A stretch of DNA of 64,000 nt from Candidatus Saccharimonadota bacterium (GCA_017514765.1 JAFWIU010000009.1:61741-125740), one strand, 5' to 3'; shown: positions 1 to 9,851, numbered from the stretch's first letter. Made by a program: numbers and translations. Notes: a model not told the origin generated them from the letters alone.

Positions 1-1
1 G

Positions 2-391
2 AAAGACCGACCGATTTTTATCTCGGAGGCTTGTGCGGATAGAGTGCAGGATTATTTGGATGCGAGGACTGATTCCCTGCCGGCGTTGTTTTTGAATAAT
101 TCGAAGCATTTGCAGGAAGTGGATACGTCGGGTGATTACCGGCGCATTACGGCACGCTCGGTGGAGAGGATCGTCGAAAAGTATGCACGGCTAGCCGGGA
201 TTACAAAACACGTGTCGCCGCATACATTGAGGCATTCTTTCGCGACGGATTTGCTGATGAACGGAGCGGATATTCGCTCGGTGCAATCGATGCTCGGACA
301 TGCGGACATTTCAACGACACAGATTTATACGCACGTGACGGATGCGCATTTGAAGGAAATCCACGAAAGATTTCATTCGGAAACCAAATAA
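2..391 (+). CDS. Tyrosine recombinase (XerC/XerD-like), C-terminal part
   Basis: This is the catalytic C-terminal end of a tyrosine site-specific recombinase; the reading frame is open to the left edge, so the start lies outside the window. Visible catalytic elements are HTLRHSFAT (HxxR box), [12 protein letters not shown] with the nucleophilic Tyr, and the following THV. The family cuts and rejoins DNA through a 3'-phosphotyrosine link, as in dimer resolution or integration. A chromosomal XerC/D role is likely for a lone copy in such a small genome, but a phage-type integrase cannot be excluded without the N-terminal domain. A convergent pilin-like gene follows 38 bp later. Confidence 0.9.
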   Translation, partial: KDRPIFISEACADRVQDYLDARTDSLPALFLNNSKHLQEVDTSGDYRRITARSVERIVEKYARLAGITKHVSPHTLRHSFATDLLMNGADIRSVQSMLGHADISTTQIYTHVTDAHLKEIHERFHSETK

Positions 392-429
392 AACTGTTTG
401 TCGTTAAGTGGTGGCTGTCTGATTAATTA

Positions 430-1236
430 TTATTGGTCATTAAAATTGATGCTAGGATTATAAAGCCTGATAACCGTAGAAATAGTTGATGGGCGGGTGG
501 CGTCGGTGCCGTACCAGCAGGTACGAATGTAGAAGTCGTAGAAGGCGGAGGTCGGAGTGGTATCTCCCGAACCTGGAATGGCGCTGTTTTGGACTATTTT
601 GGTTTCGTTGGCATCTTTGACTGCGATGACATAGATTCCCTCAGCGCGGTAGATTTGGTCTCTTACGGTGGTATCTATTAGAGTTTCGTCGGAATCATCA
701 GTATTGCTGGCATTGGTGAAGATTAGCCTCGGATAAGTGGAAGCCGGAGCGAATTTGGATACGTCATCATCGTTATTAGCGTAGACATAAGCTTCACTGG
801 GGTTCGACAATTGCTTGGTGTTGAGGAAGAAAGCATTTTGGCTGAAGATGTCGCCGATGTCGCCGTCCTCGTCAGTGGGTTCGTGTTTGGTATAGAGTTC
901 GTCACAGGTACTTGGCATAAACTGGGTAACCCCGTTGACGTCTTCGACTTCGATGGCGTTTGCGGTGATGTTTTTCCAGAGCTGCTGATAAGGATTACTG
1001 GTGTCACCGTTGGACTTGTTATTAGCTTTACTACTCCTGCCGGAAATAAAAGCTGAATGTACGAAACGCAAAGCTTCGGCCTGAGCGTCGATTTCTTCGC
1101 GGGCGAGAGTAGTCTCAAGGGCAAGCTGTGAGCCGGCGGTGCCACTACTCATAACTGATGCCACAGCGATTGCAATCATGGAAAAGATGCCGATTGCGAT
1201 TGTCACTTCAATAAGCGTGTCACCCTTTTTTACCAT
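430..1236 (-). CDS. Type IV pilin-like (minor pseudopilin) protein
   Basis: A 268-residue prepilin-like protein. I start it at the ATG giving MVKKGDTLIEV, because a longer frame up to 1440 overlaps the peptidase gene and shows no homology. The short basic leader ends in Gly before DTLIEV, followed by about 20 hydrophobic residues (type III signal, Glu at +5). Asp at the +1 cleavage position, instead of Phe or Met, is unusual. The body is soluble with two Cys near residues 150 and 255. It sits 7 bp behind the prepilin peptidase gene, in the same operon, and is probably a minor pilin that primes fibre assembly. Confidence 0.8.
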   Translation of the reverse strand: MVKKGDTLIEVTIAIGIFSMIAIAVASVMSSGTAGSQLALETTLAREEIDAQAEALRFVHSAFISGRSSKANNKSNGDTSNPYQQLWKNITANAIEVEDVNGVTQFMPSTCDELYTKHEPTDEDGDIGDIFSQNAFFLNTKQLSNPSEAYVYANNDDDVSKFAPASTYPRLIFTNASNTDDSDETLIDTTVRDQIYRAEGIYVIAVKDANETKIVQNSAIPGSGDTTPTSAFYDFYIRTCWYGTDATRPSTISTVIRLYNPSINFNDQ

Positions 1237-1243
1237 AAGTTTA

Positions 1244-2023
1244 TTATAACATATACGCGATAATAAATGCAACGACAAGAAATGGTCCGAAATAGATTTT
1301 GTGGGATTGGTTGGATTTGAAGGTAGGTAACATGACGAGGCAAGCAAGAAAGTTTGCAAAGAAAAGAGTAAGCAGCGCCGGCCAAGGATCGGCGAGCACA
1401 ATGGCAAGCGCCGTAGCGAGGAGCCAGTCACCATCGCCAACCCATTTGCCTTTGGACACTAAATAGAGTGCCAGATAGAGCCCACCGAGAATAGCCACAG
1501 CGGCGAGTGGTCGCCAGACTAATTCGAGCGAGAAGGGGTTGGACTGGAGATAGGTGATAGTCTGTAGTGCGAGAATAATGAGAGCTGTGATGATGGCGGC
1601 GGTGAGGCAACACGTGGGAAGTTCGCCATAAAGGCCGTCGTAGATAGCAAGAAAAGCAATGATGCTGGCGAAAATAAGTGTAATGATGAAGGTGGTCCAG
1701 CTGAGGAAATTGGCGGTGGTGGGATCAAAAGTAGTACCGATGGCTAAAAAGGCTAGGCCGGTGCCGAGTTCGGCAAGAGGTTCGGCGAGGCCGATTTTGG
1801 TTTTACATTTACGACACTTCCCTTTCAATGTGAGCCAGGAGATGATGGGGATATTATCATACCATTTGAGCTGATAGTGACAATGGAGGCAGATGGAACG
1901 GGGAGTGGAGAGTTTCTTGGATTGATGCTTCGAGTTGTAATGAAGACGGCGAGCCTGGCAACAAAGAAAAGAGCCGAGACAAGCACCGAGAACGAAAAGG
2001 ATAATGTAGAAGATAATTGTCAT
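1244..2023 (-). CDS. pilD: Prepilin peptidase (type IV leader peptidase)
   Basis: A 259-residue polytopic membrane aspartyl protease that cleaves the basic leader from prepilins and methylates the new N-terminus. Residues about 46-80 carry the paired CxxC motifs of the N-terminal domain (CLHCHYQLKW and CRKCKTK), and KWVGDGDWLL near residue 197 is the GxGD catalytic motif. Length is typical of PilD. It probably processes the pilin-like proteins at 430, 2111 and 4991. Confidence 0.9.
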   Translation of the reverse strand: MTIIFYIILFVLGACLGSFLCCQARRLHYNSKHQSKKLSTPRSICLHCHYQLKWYDNIPIISWLTLKGKCRKCKTKIGLAEPLAELGTGLAFLAIGTTFDPTTANFLSWTTFIITLIFASIIAFLAIYDGLYGELPTCCLTAAIITALIILALQTITYLQSNPFSLELVWRPLAAVAILGGLYLALYLVSKGKWVGDGDWLLATALAIVLADPWPALLTLFFANFLACLVMLPTFKSNQSHKIYFGPFLVVAFIIAYML

Positions 2024-2066
2024 AGTTTTATTGTATCATTATTTGACTGAATTTGGCTGGAGAGCC

Positions 2067-2094
2067 TTGATATTTATGATGAATTCGATATAAT
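2067..2094 (+). promoter_or_regulatory. Promoter for pilin-like gene at 2111
   Basis: TTGATA and TATAAT separated by 16 bp; an AAGGAGA ribosome site follows at 2101 just before the ATG at 2111. Confidence 0.6.
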
Positions 2095-2110
2095 AAACAT
2101 AAGGAGAAAT

Positions 2111-2677
2111 ATGAAAAGAGGTGACAAAAAAGGATTTACTATCATCGAAGTGTCGTTAGTACTGGCGATTGCGGGTTTGATTTTGATGATGGTTTTCATT
2201 GCATTACCAGCGTTGAGGCGAACACAGCGAGATTCAGCGCGGAAAGATGATATAATGGTGTTTCTGAAGAAAGTGAAGGATTTTCAGACGAATAATCGGG
2301 GGGCGTTGCCGACAGGAGGTGGTGATACTGCAATGGATTATACTTGGGATACTGATTCGGTGAATAAAGCCGCCGACGCTTCTTGGGGTGGATTCTTACG
2401 AGATTACATGGGAGAGAATTTTGTTGATCCTGACGGGGTGCATTATAATCTGGTCGTGGCAAAATGTGCGGCTGCTGCGGTTGATGCAGAGTGCATAGTG
2501 AATGGGATGAGCAACTTAAATAACCTAAGTGATTTAGCATTTCCAAACGGTTATAAACTAATAGTAGTGACACAAGCAGCTTGTTCTGGCGAGAAGGCTG
2601 TGGGGGTAGCGAACCCACGCAAGGTTGCGGTGATGTATCGGCTCGAAGGGGCGGGAGTGTATTGCGCGAATACCTAG
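2111..2677 (+). CDS. Type IV pilin-like protein
   Basis: A 188-residue prepilin. The leader MKRGDKKG is followed by FTIIEVSLVLAIAGLI, a canonical Gly/Phe cleavage site with Glu at +5 and a 20-residue hydrophobic helix. The N-terminal 45 residues are nearly identical in style to the pilin at 4991 (both contain LALVLAIAGLI-like helices and an ALPAL.R.QRD stretch), showing recent paralogy. Cys pairs near residues 118-125 and 157-186 may form the C-terminal disulfide loop. It has its own promoter and is transcribed opposite to the pil operon, so it may be an alternative or minor subunit. Confidence 0.87.
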   Translation: MKRGDKKGFTIIEVSLVLAIAGLILMMVFIALPALRRTQRDSARKDDIMVFLKKVKDFQTNNRGALPTGGGDTAMDYTWDTDSVNKAADASWGGFLRDYMGENFVDPDGVHYNLVVAKCAAAAVDAECIVNGMSNLNNLSDLAFPNGYKLIVVTQAACSGEKAVGVANPRKVAVMYRLEGAGVYCANT

Positions 2678-2727
2678 GTTGCACCAATTAACAAAACACA
2701 GTTCATATTAAGTGATATTTTTTGGTG

Positions 2728-2756
2728 TTGACAAAAAAGCATAAATGCTATATACT
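2728..2756 (+). promoter_or_regulatory. Strong sigma70-type promoter for surface protein
   Basis: TTGACA, a 17-bp spacer and TATACT, leaving a leader of about 20 bases before the ATG at 2783. Confidence 0.75.
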
Positions 2757-2782
2757 CTGTATTATAAAGGTCAAAAACAAAA

Positions 2783-4909
2783 ATGAAAACAAAAACTGGT
2801 ATCGAGATATTGCTAATATGTAGCGGTATTATTATGTTGAGTGGTTCACTAGCTAATAAGGTGTCTGCAACTTCGATGAATCTTTCAATTGATTCGTCGG
2901 ATATTGTTTTGAATTTAGCTAGCACAAGTCTTGACGGCTCTTTTGGCGAATCTCCTGAAATGACAATTGCAGTTTCTACCGATAATCCGTCTGGTTATAC
3001 CTTAAGTATTGCTAGCCCTAATGGCACCTCTCTCAATCACGCCAATGATTCAACAAAGTCTTTACTATCATTGGAATCTGAAACTACTACAGAGAACTTT
3101 TCCGGCAGAGGTAATACTTCTTATAATAATAGATGGGGATATAGGCCGAATAAAATAAACGGTGCCAACAATACCAACTTTCTACCGGCTCCCAGCGCTG
3201 AAGGAGACATAATCGATACTGTATGGAGACCGAATGATAATGCAAATGAATACACTGTTTCTGTTGGCGCTAGAATCAACTCAGAGACTGCTGCCGGGAG
3301 ATATTCTAATACTTTTATTATTGCAGCCGTTCCAAACATTCCCGTTTTAACTGTCATATATGATGGGAATGGCTTGTATTACGATGGTGACTCGATGGAC
3401 ACTTCTAACGCAGTCATTTATGATGCTGGATCAACTATTGTCGATGGTGCGACTGTTTATACAAAAACAGTCTTAGACGGCCTATTCAGGACGCCTACTA
3501 ACCCGAATTATGTTTATAAGTTTCGTGGGTGGAGCGAGGATCCAAATGACATTTATGGAACTTATGCAGATGAGGCGGCGGTTATCTCTGACTTGCCGAA
3601 GGTTAATGGCGACCCGACAGTAACACTCTATGCGATTTGGTCACGGGTTTATACTTTACAATATGACGGGAATGGGGCGGATAATGTGGATGGTATGGGA
3701 ATTACCAATTCCGAGACAGGATTAAAGACGGTATACCACTCCAATGTTGCGAGGGGTGATACTTTTGATTTGTTTGCTTCGAATTTTAAACGCGAAGGAT
3801 ATGGATTTGCGGGCTGGTCTCTCGATGCGGACGCGTGGGAGCACCTGACTGACAACGATTCTACTAATGATCCAGAGATTTATGGCCCAAATGAGATGAT
3901 TATCGCTCCAGCATACCAAGCTGATATTATGACTTTGAATGCGGTTTGGGTGCCAGCGGAAACCGATGGTGGTGAAAGAGTGATGCTTCAAAACTGGACT
4001 GGTTGCCCCAATCTCACTCCTACGACATACGATAGTAACAGCGGCAAGCTCGTGGCTACGGGCGCCAGCATTATTGCACTTACGGACGAAAGAGATGATC
4101 AAATTTATGCGGTGGCGAGATTGGCCGATGAAAATTGTTGGCTGATAGAGAATCTAAGAATAGATAACACGGCTGAGCTATCTATTGATAACACAAATGT
4201 CTCTTCAGCTAACTCTTCCCTGCCATTAACTAATGTCTATAATTCTGATATATCTTTAGCTGTGACTTCCAATTTTCTTTCGCAGCCTTCTAGCGCAAAT
4301 TCTTTTAGTGATTATAGCTTTGGTTGGTGTTCACAGTATAGTGTGAGTTGCATAGATCAATCTCGTCTCAATACGTCTAGTACTAATTCGGCAATAATTC
4401 CGAATAAAACACAGACAATTGATTCCGTTAACCAACATGCTGATTTTGGTGTTGCCTTTTCATATGGAAACTATTACAACTGGTATTCATCAACTGCTGG
4501 ATATGGAACTTATTCAGTTACGTCTACATTGCCTACCGTTGGTGATATTTGTCCAGCTGGTTGGCATTTACCATATGGTTCGGATGGCAATTCTGAACTG
4601 GAAGATATTGGTATGACGAGTGGAGGATTTGCGTATCTTAGTTCCCAGATGGGTGGTTCAGGTTCTGCAGATTCTAGTGTTATGTCATCTAACAAGTGGC
4701 GAGCTTTCCCAAATAACTATGTTTATTCTGGATATATCAACAATGGTTCAGCTAACAGCCCTGGTGGGTATGGAGCCTACTGGTCGTCTTCTGCTCTTAA
4801 TAGCAATTCTGCATACAATCTAAGATTAATGAATAACTATGTTGGACTGATAGATTCTTCTAGCAAGTACCTTGGTCTAGCCGTTCGATGTGTCAAGAAT
4901 ACACAATAA
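2783..4909 (+). CDS. Secreted surface protein with InlB-type repeats and FSuc major-paralogous domain
   Basis: A 708-residue exported protein. A signal peptide (about residues 1-30, ending near KVSA) precedes a beta-rich region. Two InlB/Listeria-Bacteroides-type repeats follow at about residues 190-290 and 290-395, marked by YDGNG starts and FRGWSED or FAGWSLD ends. The C-terminal third is a Fibrobacter succinogenes major-paralogous (lectin-like) domain: WLIENLRID near 452, ICPAGWHLP near 591, YWSSSA near 670 and a final VRCV. This architecture suggests adhesion or binding to the host-cell surface (inference). It has a paralogue at 49829 and splits two pilin genes, so it may be a later insertion into the pilus locus. 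Confidence 0.8.
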   Translation: MKTKTGIEILLICSGIIMLSGSLANKVSATSMNLSIDSSDIVLNLASTSLDGSFGESPEMTIAVSTDNPSGYTLSIASPNGTSLNHANDSTKSLLSLESETTTENFSGRGNTSYNNRWGYRPNKINGANNTNFLPAPSAEGDIIDTVWRPNDNANEYTVSVGARINSETAAGRYSNTFIIAAVPNIPVLTVIYDGNGLYYDGDSMDTSNAVIYDAGSTIVDGATVYTKTVLDGLFRTPTNPNYVYKFRGWSEDPNDIYGTYADEAAVISDLPKVNGDPTVTLYAIWSRVYTLQYDGNGADNVDGMGITNSETGLKTVYHSNVARGDTFDLFASNFKREGYGFAGWSLDADAWEHLTDNDSTNDPEIYGPNEMIIAPAYQADIMTLNAVWVPAETDGGERVMLQNWTGCPNLTPTTYDSNSGKLVATGASIIALTDERDDQIYAVARLADENCWLIENLRIDNTAELSIDNTNVSSANSSLPLTNVYNSDISLAVTSNFLSQPSSANSFSDYSFGWCSQYSVSCIDQSRLNTSSTNSAIIPNKTQTIDSVNQHADFGVAFSYGNYYNWYSSTAGYGTYSVTSTLPTVGDICPAGWHLPYGSDGNSELEDIGMTSGGFAYLSSQMGGSGSADSSVMSSNKWRAFPNNYVYSGYINNGSANSPGGYGAYWSSSALNSNSAYNLRLMNNYVGLIDSSSKYLGLAVRCVKNTQ

Positions 4910-4950
4910 TGCTTTATAAACACTTCGATGAGTTTACCGACTACGAAAAA

Positions 4951-4978
4951 AATTGCTCCGAGTGGGAGCAATTTTTAT
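4951..4978. terminator. Bidirectional Rho-independent terminator
   Basis: A 9-bp stem (AATTGCTCC/GGAGCAATT) with a 5-base loop, flanked by T-runs on both strands, between convergent genes ending at 4909 and 4991. Confidence 0.85.
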
Positions 4979-4990
4979 TAAGCAGATATT

Positions 4991-5650
4991 CTACTGATCG
5001 TCGATACAATAAGTACCAGCACCTTCAAGACGATAAAGAATGGCGAAATGATTCTTAGTTGATTTGGTTACAGCGTCGCCAACGCAACGACCGCCAGGGA
5101 TGATGTAAATCATATGTGCATCAAATGCATTACCGTTATTGTTAACAATCGTATAATTATCACCACTTTGGCCTAGCTTGCTAGTCGTGGGCGTGACGAC
5201 TTCTGTCGGCGAACTGACATCCCAGTTCGGAGTAATGGTGACACTATAAGAGGTACCTTCCGGGTCTTCAAAGTTGTTGGCTTTCCCATCATTCTCTGAG
5301 GATCCAGTGTTCATATAATCACGAACGAATGCACAGGCCACGTTATCGCCACAGCCTTCTGTATTATCATCCATAAATTTACCTGCATTAGCCCCTGTTG
5401 GTGGGACCCAAGTGCTTACTTCGGTAACGGTTGGGAGGCTTGGGTTCTGATTGCTGTGGTTGGTTTGATACTGTACGAGCGAAGTATCGACACGAGACAT
5501 ATCGTTACGGCGCTGAGTATCACGCTGAGAACGCTGCAACGCTGGGAGCGCGACGAAGACCATGAGGAAGATCAAGCCCGCGATAGCCAACACGAGCACG
5601 ACTTCGATGATGGTGAAGCCTTTTTTAGAGTTAGTATTTGCTTTAGCCAT
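4991..5650 (-). CDS. pilA: Type IV major pilin (PilA-like)
   Basis: A 219-residue prepilin. The leader MAKANTNSKKG ends before FTIIEVVLVLAIAGLIFLMVF (Gly/Phe site, Glu at +5, hydrophobic helix). Cys residues near 88, 94, 191 and 216 could close disulfide loops. It follows pilC in the same direction with a 90-bp gap that contains its own good promoter, as expected for an abundantly expressed major subunit. The assignment as major rather than minor pilin is inferred from position and promoter. A bidirectional terminator follows. Confidence 0.87.
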   Translation of the reverse strand: MAKANTNSKKGFTIIEVVLVLAIAGLIFLMVFVALPALQRSQRDTQRRNDMSRVDTSLVQYQTNHSNQNPSLPTVTEVSTWVPPTGANAGKFMDDNTEGCGDNVACAFVRDYMNTGSSENDGKANNFEDPEGTSYSVTITPNWDVSSPTEVVTPTTSKLGQSGDNYTIVNNNGNAFDAHMIYIIPGGRCVGDAVTKSTKNHFAILYRLEGAGTYCIDDQ

Positions 5651-5684
5651 AATAAATCCTTTCTAGATTTTATTTCTTATGTCA

Positions 5685-5713
5685 ATAATAGCTTAAAAAT
5701 AAATAAAATGCAA
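5685..5713 (-). promoter_or_regulatory. Promoter of the major pilin gene
   Basis: On the minus strand TTGCAT, 17 bp, TATTAT; an AAAGGA ribosome site precedes the ATG at 5650. It would allow pilin expression independent of the upstream pil operon. Confidence 0.6.
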
Positions 5714-5739
5714 GTGGTTTTTTATCTCTTAAAAATGAT

Positions 5740-6945
5740 TTAGGCTGCAACAGAATTGACGAGTGAGTAGATTGGAAGTAGGGTACCACCAATCACGACA
5801 CCGATGAGGCCCGCCATGATGACCATGAGGATTGGTTCAATCATGGTGGAGATAGCATTGATTTGTTCATCGAGTTCGTTTTCGTAAACCTGGGCAGCTT
5901 TGCCAAGCATTTCATCGATTTTACCGGATTCCTCACCGATGGAGGCCATCTGCGGAACTAGCGGCAGCATATAGTTACGGTCTTTCAGGGCTTCGGAGAG
6001 GGCCTTGCCACCTTTGATGATTTCAAGAGACTTGGAGTATTCTTCTTCAATAATGACGTTACTGGTAGCATCAATGGCGATTTGAACAGAATCGAGCATC
6101 GGGACACCAGTGGCGAGCATCATCTCGGCGGTACGAGCGAAGCGTGAGACATAGAGTTTACGGAAAAGACCGCCGAAGATGGGGACATGGATCTTGAAGG
6201 AATCGGCAGCTTTGCGACCAGCAGGCGTCTTCTTAATAGCATACCAAAGACCGGCGACAATGCCAGCCAACACAAGGAGGACTAACCACCAGAACTGGCC
6301 GAAGAAATCGGAAATATTCACTAAGAACTGAGTAAGTTCTGGTAATTCTTCACCCATATCTTCGTAGAGACCTTTGACCTGTGGCACAACCATAATCATC
6401 ATGAAGGCAAGTACAGCGATAATGACCACGAGAATGATAGCTGGGTAGACAAGGGCGCCTTTGATTTTACTCATCATGGCGGCATCCTTTTCCTCCTGAT
6501 CGGCGAGACGTTTCAGAGCAATATCGAGGGTACCGGAAGTCTCACCAGCTTTGATGAGAGCGAGATAGACACCGTTGAAGACGTCGGAATACTGAGCAAA
6601 TGATTCATTGAGAGTTTTACCAGATTCTACACTGACAAGAATTTCTTCAACGATAGCCTTCATGGTTTTGGACTGGGTCTGTTCGGCAACAGTACGAAGC
6701 GAAGTAGCGAGAGGCAAACCAGCGCCAATGAGAGTAGCGAGCTGACGAGTAAAGGTGATGCGATCTTTGGCAGTAACGTGACCTTTGCCGCCGAATAATC
6801 CAGTTCCCTCCTCGGTAACACTGAGCGGAATATAGCCTTGGTCAATCAAAAGGTGCCCAGCGGTTTGCTCGTTCTCGGCTTGAATGACACCTTTGAGCTC
6901 TTTGCCGGTCTCCTTTTCTTTGACTTTATATTTGAAACGTCGCAT
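5740..6945 (-). CDS. pilC: Type IV pilus inner-membrane platform protein PilC
   Basis: A 401-residue GspF/PilC protein with the family's two homologous cytoplasmic domains (about residues 65-190 and 270-395), both starting with an FxRQLATLIGAGLPL-type or FARTAEMMLATGVPM-type segment, and transmembrane helices near 165-190, 220-240 and 370-395. It anchors the PilB and PilT motors and organises pilin insertion. It starts one base after the pilT stop, so the two are translationally coupled. Confidence 0.95.
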   Translation of the reverse strand: MRRFKYKVKEKETGKELKGVIQAENEQTAGHLLIDQGYIPLSVTEEGTGLFGGKGHVTAKDRITFTRQLATLIGAGLPLATSLRTVAEQTQSKTMKAIVEEILVSVESGKTLNESFAQYSDVFNGVYLALIKAGETSGTLDIALKRLADQEEKDAAMMSKIKGALVYPAIILVVIIAVLAFMMIMVVPQVKGLYEDMGEELPELTQFLVNISDFFGQFWWLVLLVLAGIVAGLWYAIKKTPAGRKAADSFKIHVPIFGGLFRKLYVSRFARTAEMMLATGVPMLDSVQIAIDATSNVIIEEEYSKSLEIIKGGKALSEALKDRNYMLPLVPQMASIGEESGKIDEMLGKAAQVYENELDEQINAISTMIEPILMVIMAGLIGVVIGGTLLPIYSLVNSVAA

Positions 6946-6946
6946 A

Positions 6947-8050
6947 TTAGCCCTTAACTATCCTATTTAGCTCGTTGATATCAACAGCAAATTCGCGGGC
7001 AGAGTCGTAAGTAATAACGCCAGTTTGGATAAGCTTGGCGAGGGTGCGATCCATAGTCTGCATGCCCTGGTCGGCACCAGTTTGAATAGCAGTATCAATC
7101 TGGTGCGTCTTACCATCACGAATGAGAGAGCGGATGGCAGAATTGGCAACCATAATCTCAGCTGCAACAACACGTCCGCCACCGATGGCTGGGACGAGGC
7201 GCTGAGCACAAATCGCCATCAACATATTAGCAAGCTGGGTGCGAACCTGAGGTTGCTGGTGCGACGGGAAGACGTCAACCATACGGTCGATAGACTGAGC
7301 GGCAGAGTTGGTATGCAATGTAGCAAAGACTAAGTGACCGGTCTCAGCGATGGTAATGGCGGCTTGAATAGTTTCGAGGTCACGCATCTCGCCAATCAGA
7401 ACTACATCAGGGTCTTCACGGAGAACCGAACGGAGAGCGGCAGCGAAGCTAAAGGTATCATAATGAACTTCGCGCTGAGCAATGACAGAACGTTCGGATT
7501 TGTGAGTGAATTCGATAGGATCTTCGATGGTAATAATATGAGTGGATTTTTCTCGATTAATTTTGTCAACTAGGGCGGCGAGGGTAGTGGACTTGCCGGA
7601 GCCGGTAGGGCCGGTAACTAGGACGAGGCCACGAGGAAAATCGGCGAACGTCTCGACGATGGCAGGCATACCGAGCTCGTTGATATTCTTGATTTCGTTC
7701 GGAATGAGACGGAAGGCGGCCGCCAAATTACCACGTTCGTGGAAGGCATTAACACGGAAACGTGCAATATCGCCAAAGGCGAATGAATAATCGAATTCTT
7801 TGTCTTTGATGAGGATTTTGCGTTGTTCTTCGTCGAGAGTAGCGAAGATAAGACTCTGGATGGTTTGCGCGTTGAGATTGGCTTGACCGGCAATAGGAGT
7901 AAGTACACCATCAATACGAAGAATCGGCGGCAGACCATACTGAAGATGAAGATCGGAAGCTTTACGCTTAACGCATTCTTCAAGCAGATTTTCGATTTTA
8001 GGAGTAGCAACTGGGGTGCTGGTGACGTTATTGATTGGTGTATTATTCAT
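6947..8050 (-). CDS. pilT: Type IV pilus retraction ATPase PilT
   Basis: A 367-residue hexameric ATPase that powers pilus retraction. Walker A is GPTGSGKST near residue 145; the Asp-box and Walker B lie in DPDVVLIGEMRD; the His box is HLVFATLHTNSA. The C-terminal AIRSLIRDGKTHQ segment matches the AIRNLIRE motif that distinguishes PilT from PilB. Length is standard. Its presence implies retractile pili and so twitching or pulling on a host cell. An internal TATAAT and GGAGG in the 37-bp gap after pilB may give extra expression. Confidence 0.95.
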   Translation of the reverse strand: MNNTPINNVTSTPVATPKIENLLEECVKRKASDLHLQYGLPPILRIDGVLTPIAGQANLNAQTIQSLIFATLDEEQRKILIKDKEFDYSFAFGDIARFRVNAFHERGNLAAAFRLIPNEIKNINELGMPAIVETFADFPRGLVLVTGPTGSGKSTTLAALVDKINREKSTHIITIEDPIEFTHKSERSVIAQREVHYDTFSFAAALRSVLREDPDVVLIGEMRDLETIQAAITIAETGHLVFATLHTNSAAQSIDRMVDVFPSHQQPQVRTQLANMLMAICAQRLVPAIGGGRVVAAEIMVANSAIRSLIRDGKTHQIDTAIQTGADQGMQTMDRTLAKLIQTGVITYDSAREFAVDINELNRIVKG

Positions 8051-8087
8051 AGTTTATAATTCCCTTTCCTCCATTATAACATAAGTA

Positions 8088-9851
8088 TTATGACAAATCG
8101 CTAGCCACACGGTTGACCTCCTCCAAACTAGTAATACCGGACAGAACCTTCAGAATACCATCTTGGCGCATCGTAACGGTGCCTTTGGTCTTAGCTAGGC
8201 GCATGATTTCGTTGGCGGTGGCATGTGAAATAATCATTTTCTGAATATCTTCATCTACGATAATAGTTTCATAAAGTCCAGCACGACCAGTGTAACCGCC
8301 TGGAGTTTCTTTACTGTTCATGCCGCGTGCAAGCATATAGTGATCATCGTTCTTAACTGGCAAGCCTGGATAGCCCAAGTCTTTACTGACTGCGTCGACA
8401 GACTCTTTATCCTTTGGCAATAAATCTCCCACAATTTCGTTGATAGATGTGGTTTCGATATCGGAAGACTTATACATTTCACGTTTTTCGGTAATGCGAC
8501 GAACAAGACGCTGGCCAATCACGACGTTCAAAGTAGAAGCGAGTAGGAACGGTTCGATACCCATATCAAGAAGACGCGGTAGAATACCAGCGGCTGAGTT
8601 GGTGTGAAGAGTACTGAAGACAAGGTGGCCGGTAAGGGCAGCTTGGACAGCCAGACCGGCAGTTTCGGAGTCACGAATCTCCCCAACCATCACCACATCT
8701 GGATCCTGACGGAGGATGGAACGTAGACCGGCGGCAAAGGTGAGACCGGCATCGACATTCACTTGAATCTGGTTAATGCCATCCATCTTGTACTCAACTG
8801 GGTCTTCCATGGTGACAATGTTAATTTGCTCGGATTTAATCTTCTGGATGAGTGCATATAGAGTAGTAGATTTACCAGAACCGGTAGGGCCGGAGGTAAG
8901 AATCATACCATTAGGTTTCGAAATGCCGTCTAGAACATCGCGTAAGGCTCGGCCGCTCATACCCATTTTCTCAATTTCCATGGAGGTGCCGGACTTATCG
9001 AGAAGACGAATCACGACCTGCTCACCCCATGTAACCGGCGAGATAGCGATACGGAGATCAATTTCTTGGCCGTCGACGGAAACGGTGAATTGGCCATCCT
9101 GCGGAACGCGGTGTTCATCGATTTTGAGATTGGACAAAATTTTGATACGGGAAACGAGGGCGGGAGCGACAGTCTTGGGAAGTTCCATGATTTTGCGCAA
9201 AACACCATCAACGCGACAACGAATGATAAGTGAGTTCTCGAGAGGCTCGATATGAATATCGGAAGCTTTGGTCTTGGCGGCATAGCTTAAGATAGTAGTG
9301 AGGGCTTTCGAGATTGGCGAATCCTGGACGATAGTCTTGACATTACTCTGCTGTTGTTCGGCGTTCTCCTCATCGGTCTCCTTTACTGCTTCATTGACGC
9401 CGGAGAAATCACCGTGGTACTGTTCCAGTACTTCACGAATACCGCGTTCAGAGGACATCCAAACACGAATTGGGCGGTTAACGAGGTTTGAGAGATAGTC
9501 GGTAGCTTGTACATTAGTGACATCGACTAGGGCCACATTCAAAAGGCCATCTTTTTCGCCAAGCGGAACGGCTAGAACACGAGATGAAGCATCGCCGGGG
9601 ATAAGGGCTAGGGTATCTTGATCGAGAGTAATGTTTTTTAGTTCAACATACGGTACACTAATAATGGCAGCCGTGGCACGAGCAACCATATCATCGCTGA
9701 TGATTTTGCGAGCGATGAGTTCTGCTAGGACTGGCTTGCCCTCAGCTTCGAGTTGTTGTTTGAGACTAGTAACGAGATTCACTTCAGCAAGCCCCTCAGC
9801 TAAGAGGAGCTCGACGATTCTATCCTCTGCTTCTTTGGTGAGATGGGCCAT
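8088..9851 (-). CDS. pilB: Type IV pilus assembly ATPase PilB
   Basis: A 587-residue extension ATPase. The N-terminal GspE_N/MshEN domain spans about residues 1-140. The ATPase core has Walker A GPTGSGKST near 332, Asp-box VTMEDPVEYK, Walker B DPDVVMVGEIRD and HLVFSTLHTNSAA. The usual CxxC zinc site of GspE/PilB proteins is not visible in the segment around 440-510, which is instead a longer polar insert. The start codon overlaps the preceding stop (TAATG). Confidence 0.95.
   Translation of the reverse strand: MAHLTKEAEDRIVELLLAEGLAEVNLVTSLKQQLEAEGKPVLAELIARKIISDDMVARATAAIISVPYVELKNITLDQDTLALIPGDASSRVLAVPLGEKDGLLNVALVDVTNVQATDYLSNLVNRPIRVWMSSERGIREVLEQYHGDFSGVNEAVKETDEENAEQQQSNVKTIVQDSPISKALTTILSYAAKTKASDIHIEPLENSLIIRCRVDGVLRKIMELPKTVAPALVSRIKILSNLKIDEHRVPQDGQFTVSVDGQEIDLRIAISPVTWGEQVVIRLLDKSGTSMEIEKMGMSGRALRDVLDGISKPNGMILTSGPTGSGKSTTLYALIQKIKSEQINIVTMEDPVEYKMDGINQIQVNVDAGLTFAAGLRSILRQDPDVVMVGEIRDSETAGLAVQAALTGHLVFSTLHTNSAAGILPRLLDMGIEPFLLASTLNVVIGQRLVRRITEKREMYKSSDIETTSINEIVGDLLPKDKESVDAVSKDLGYPGLPVKNDDHYMLARGMNSKETPGGYTGRAGLYETIIVDEDIQKMIISHATANEIMRLAKTKGTVTMRQDGILKVLSGITSLEEVNRVASDLS

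Noticed and set aside
1237..1440. N-terminal extension of the pilin-like gene
   Set aside because: The extension overlaps pilD and precedes the prepilin leader, which must be N-terminal.
2783..4909. Retroelement-type variable region in the first surface protein
   Set aside because: Its C-terminal end shows no change in base composition from the rest of the gene, unlike the paralogue at 49829.
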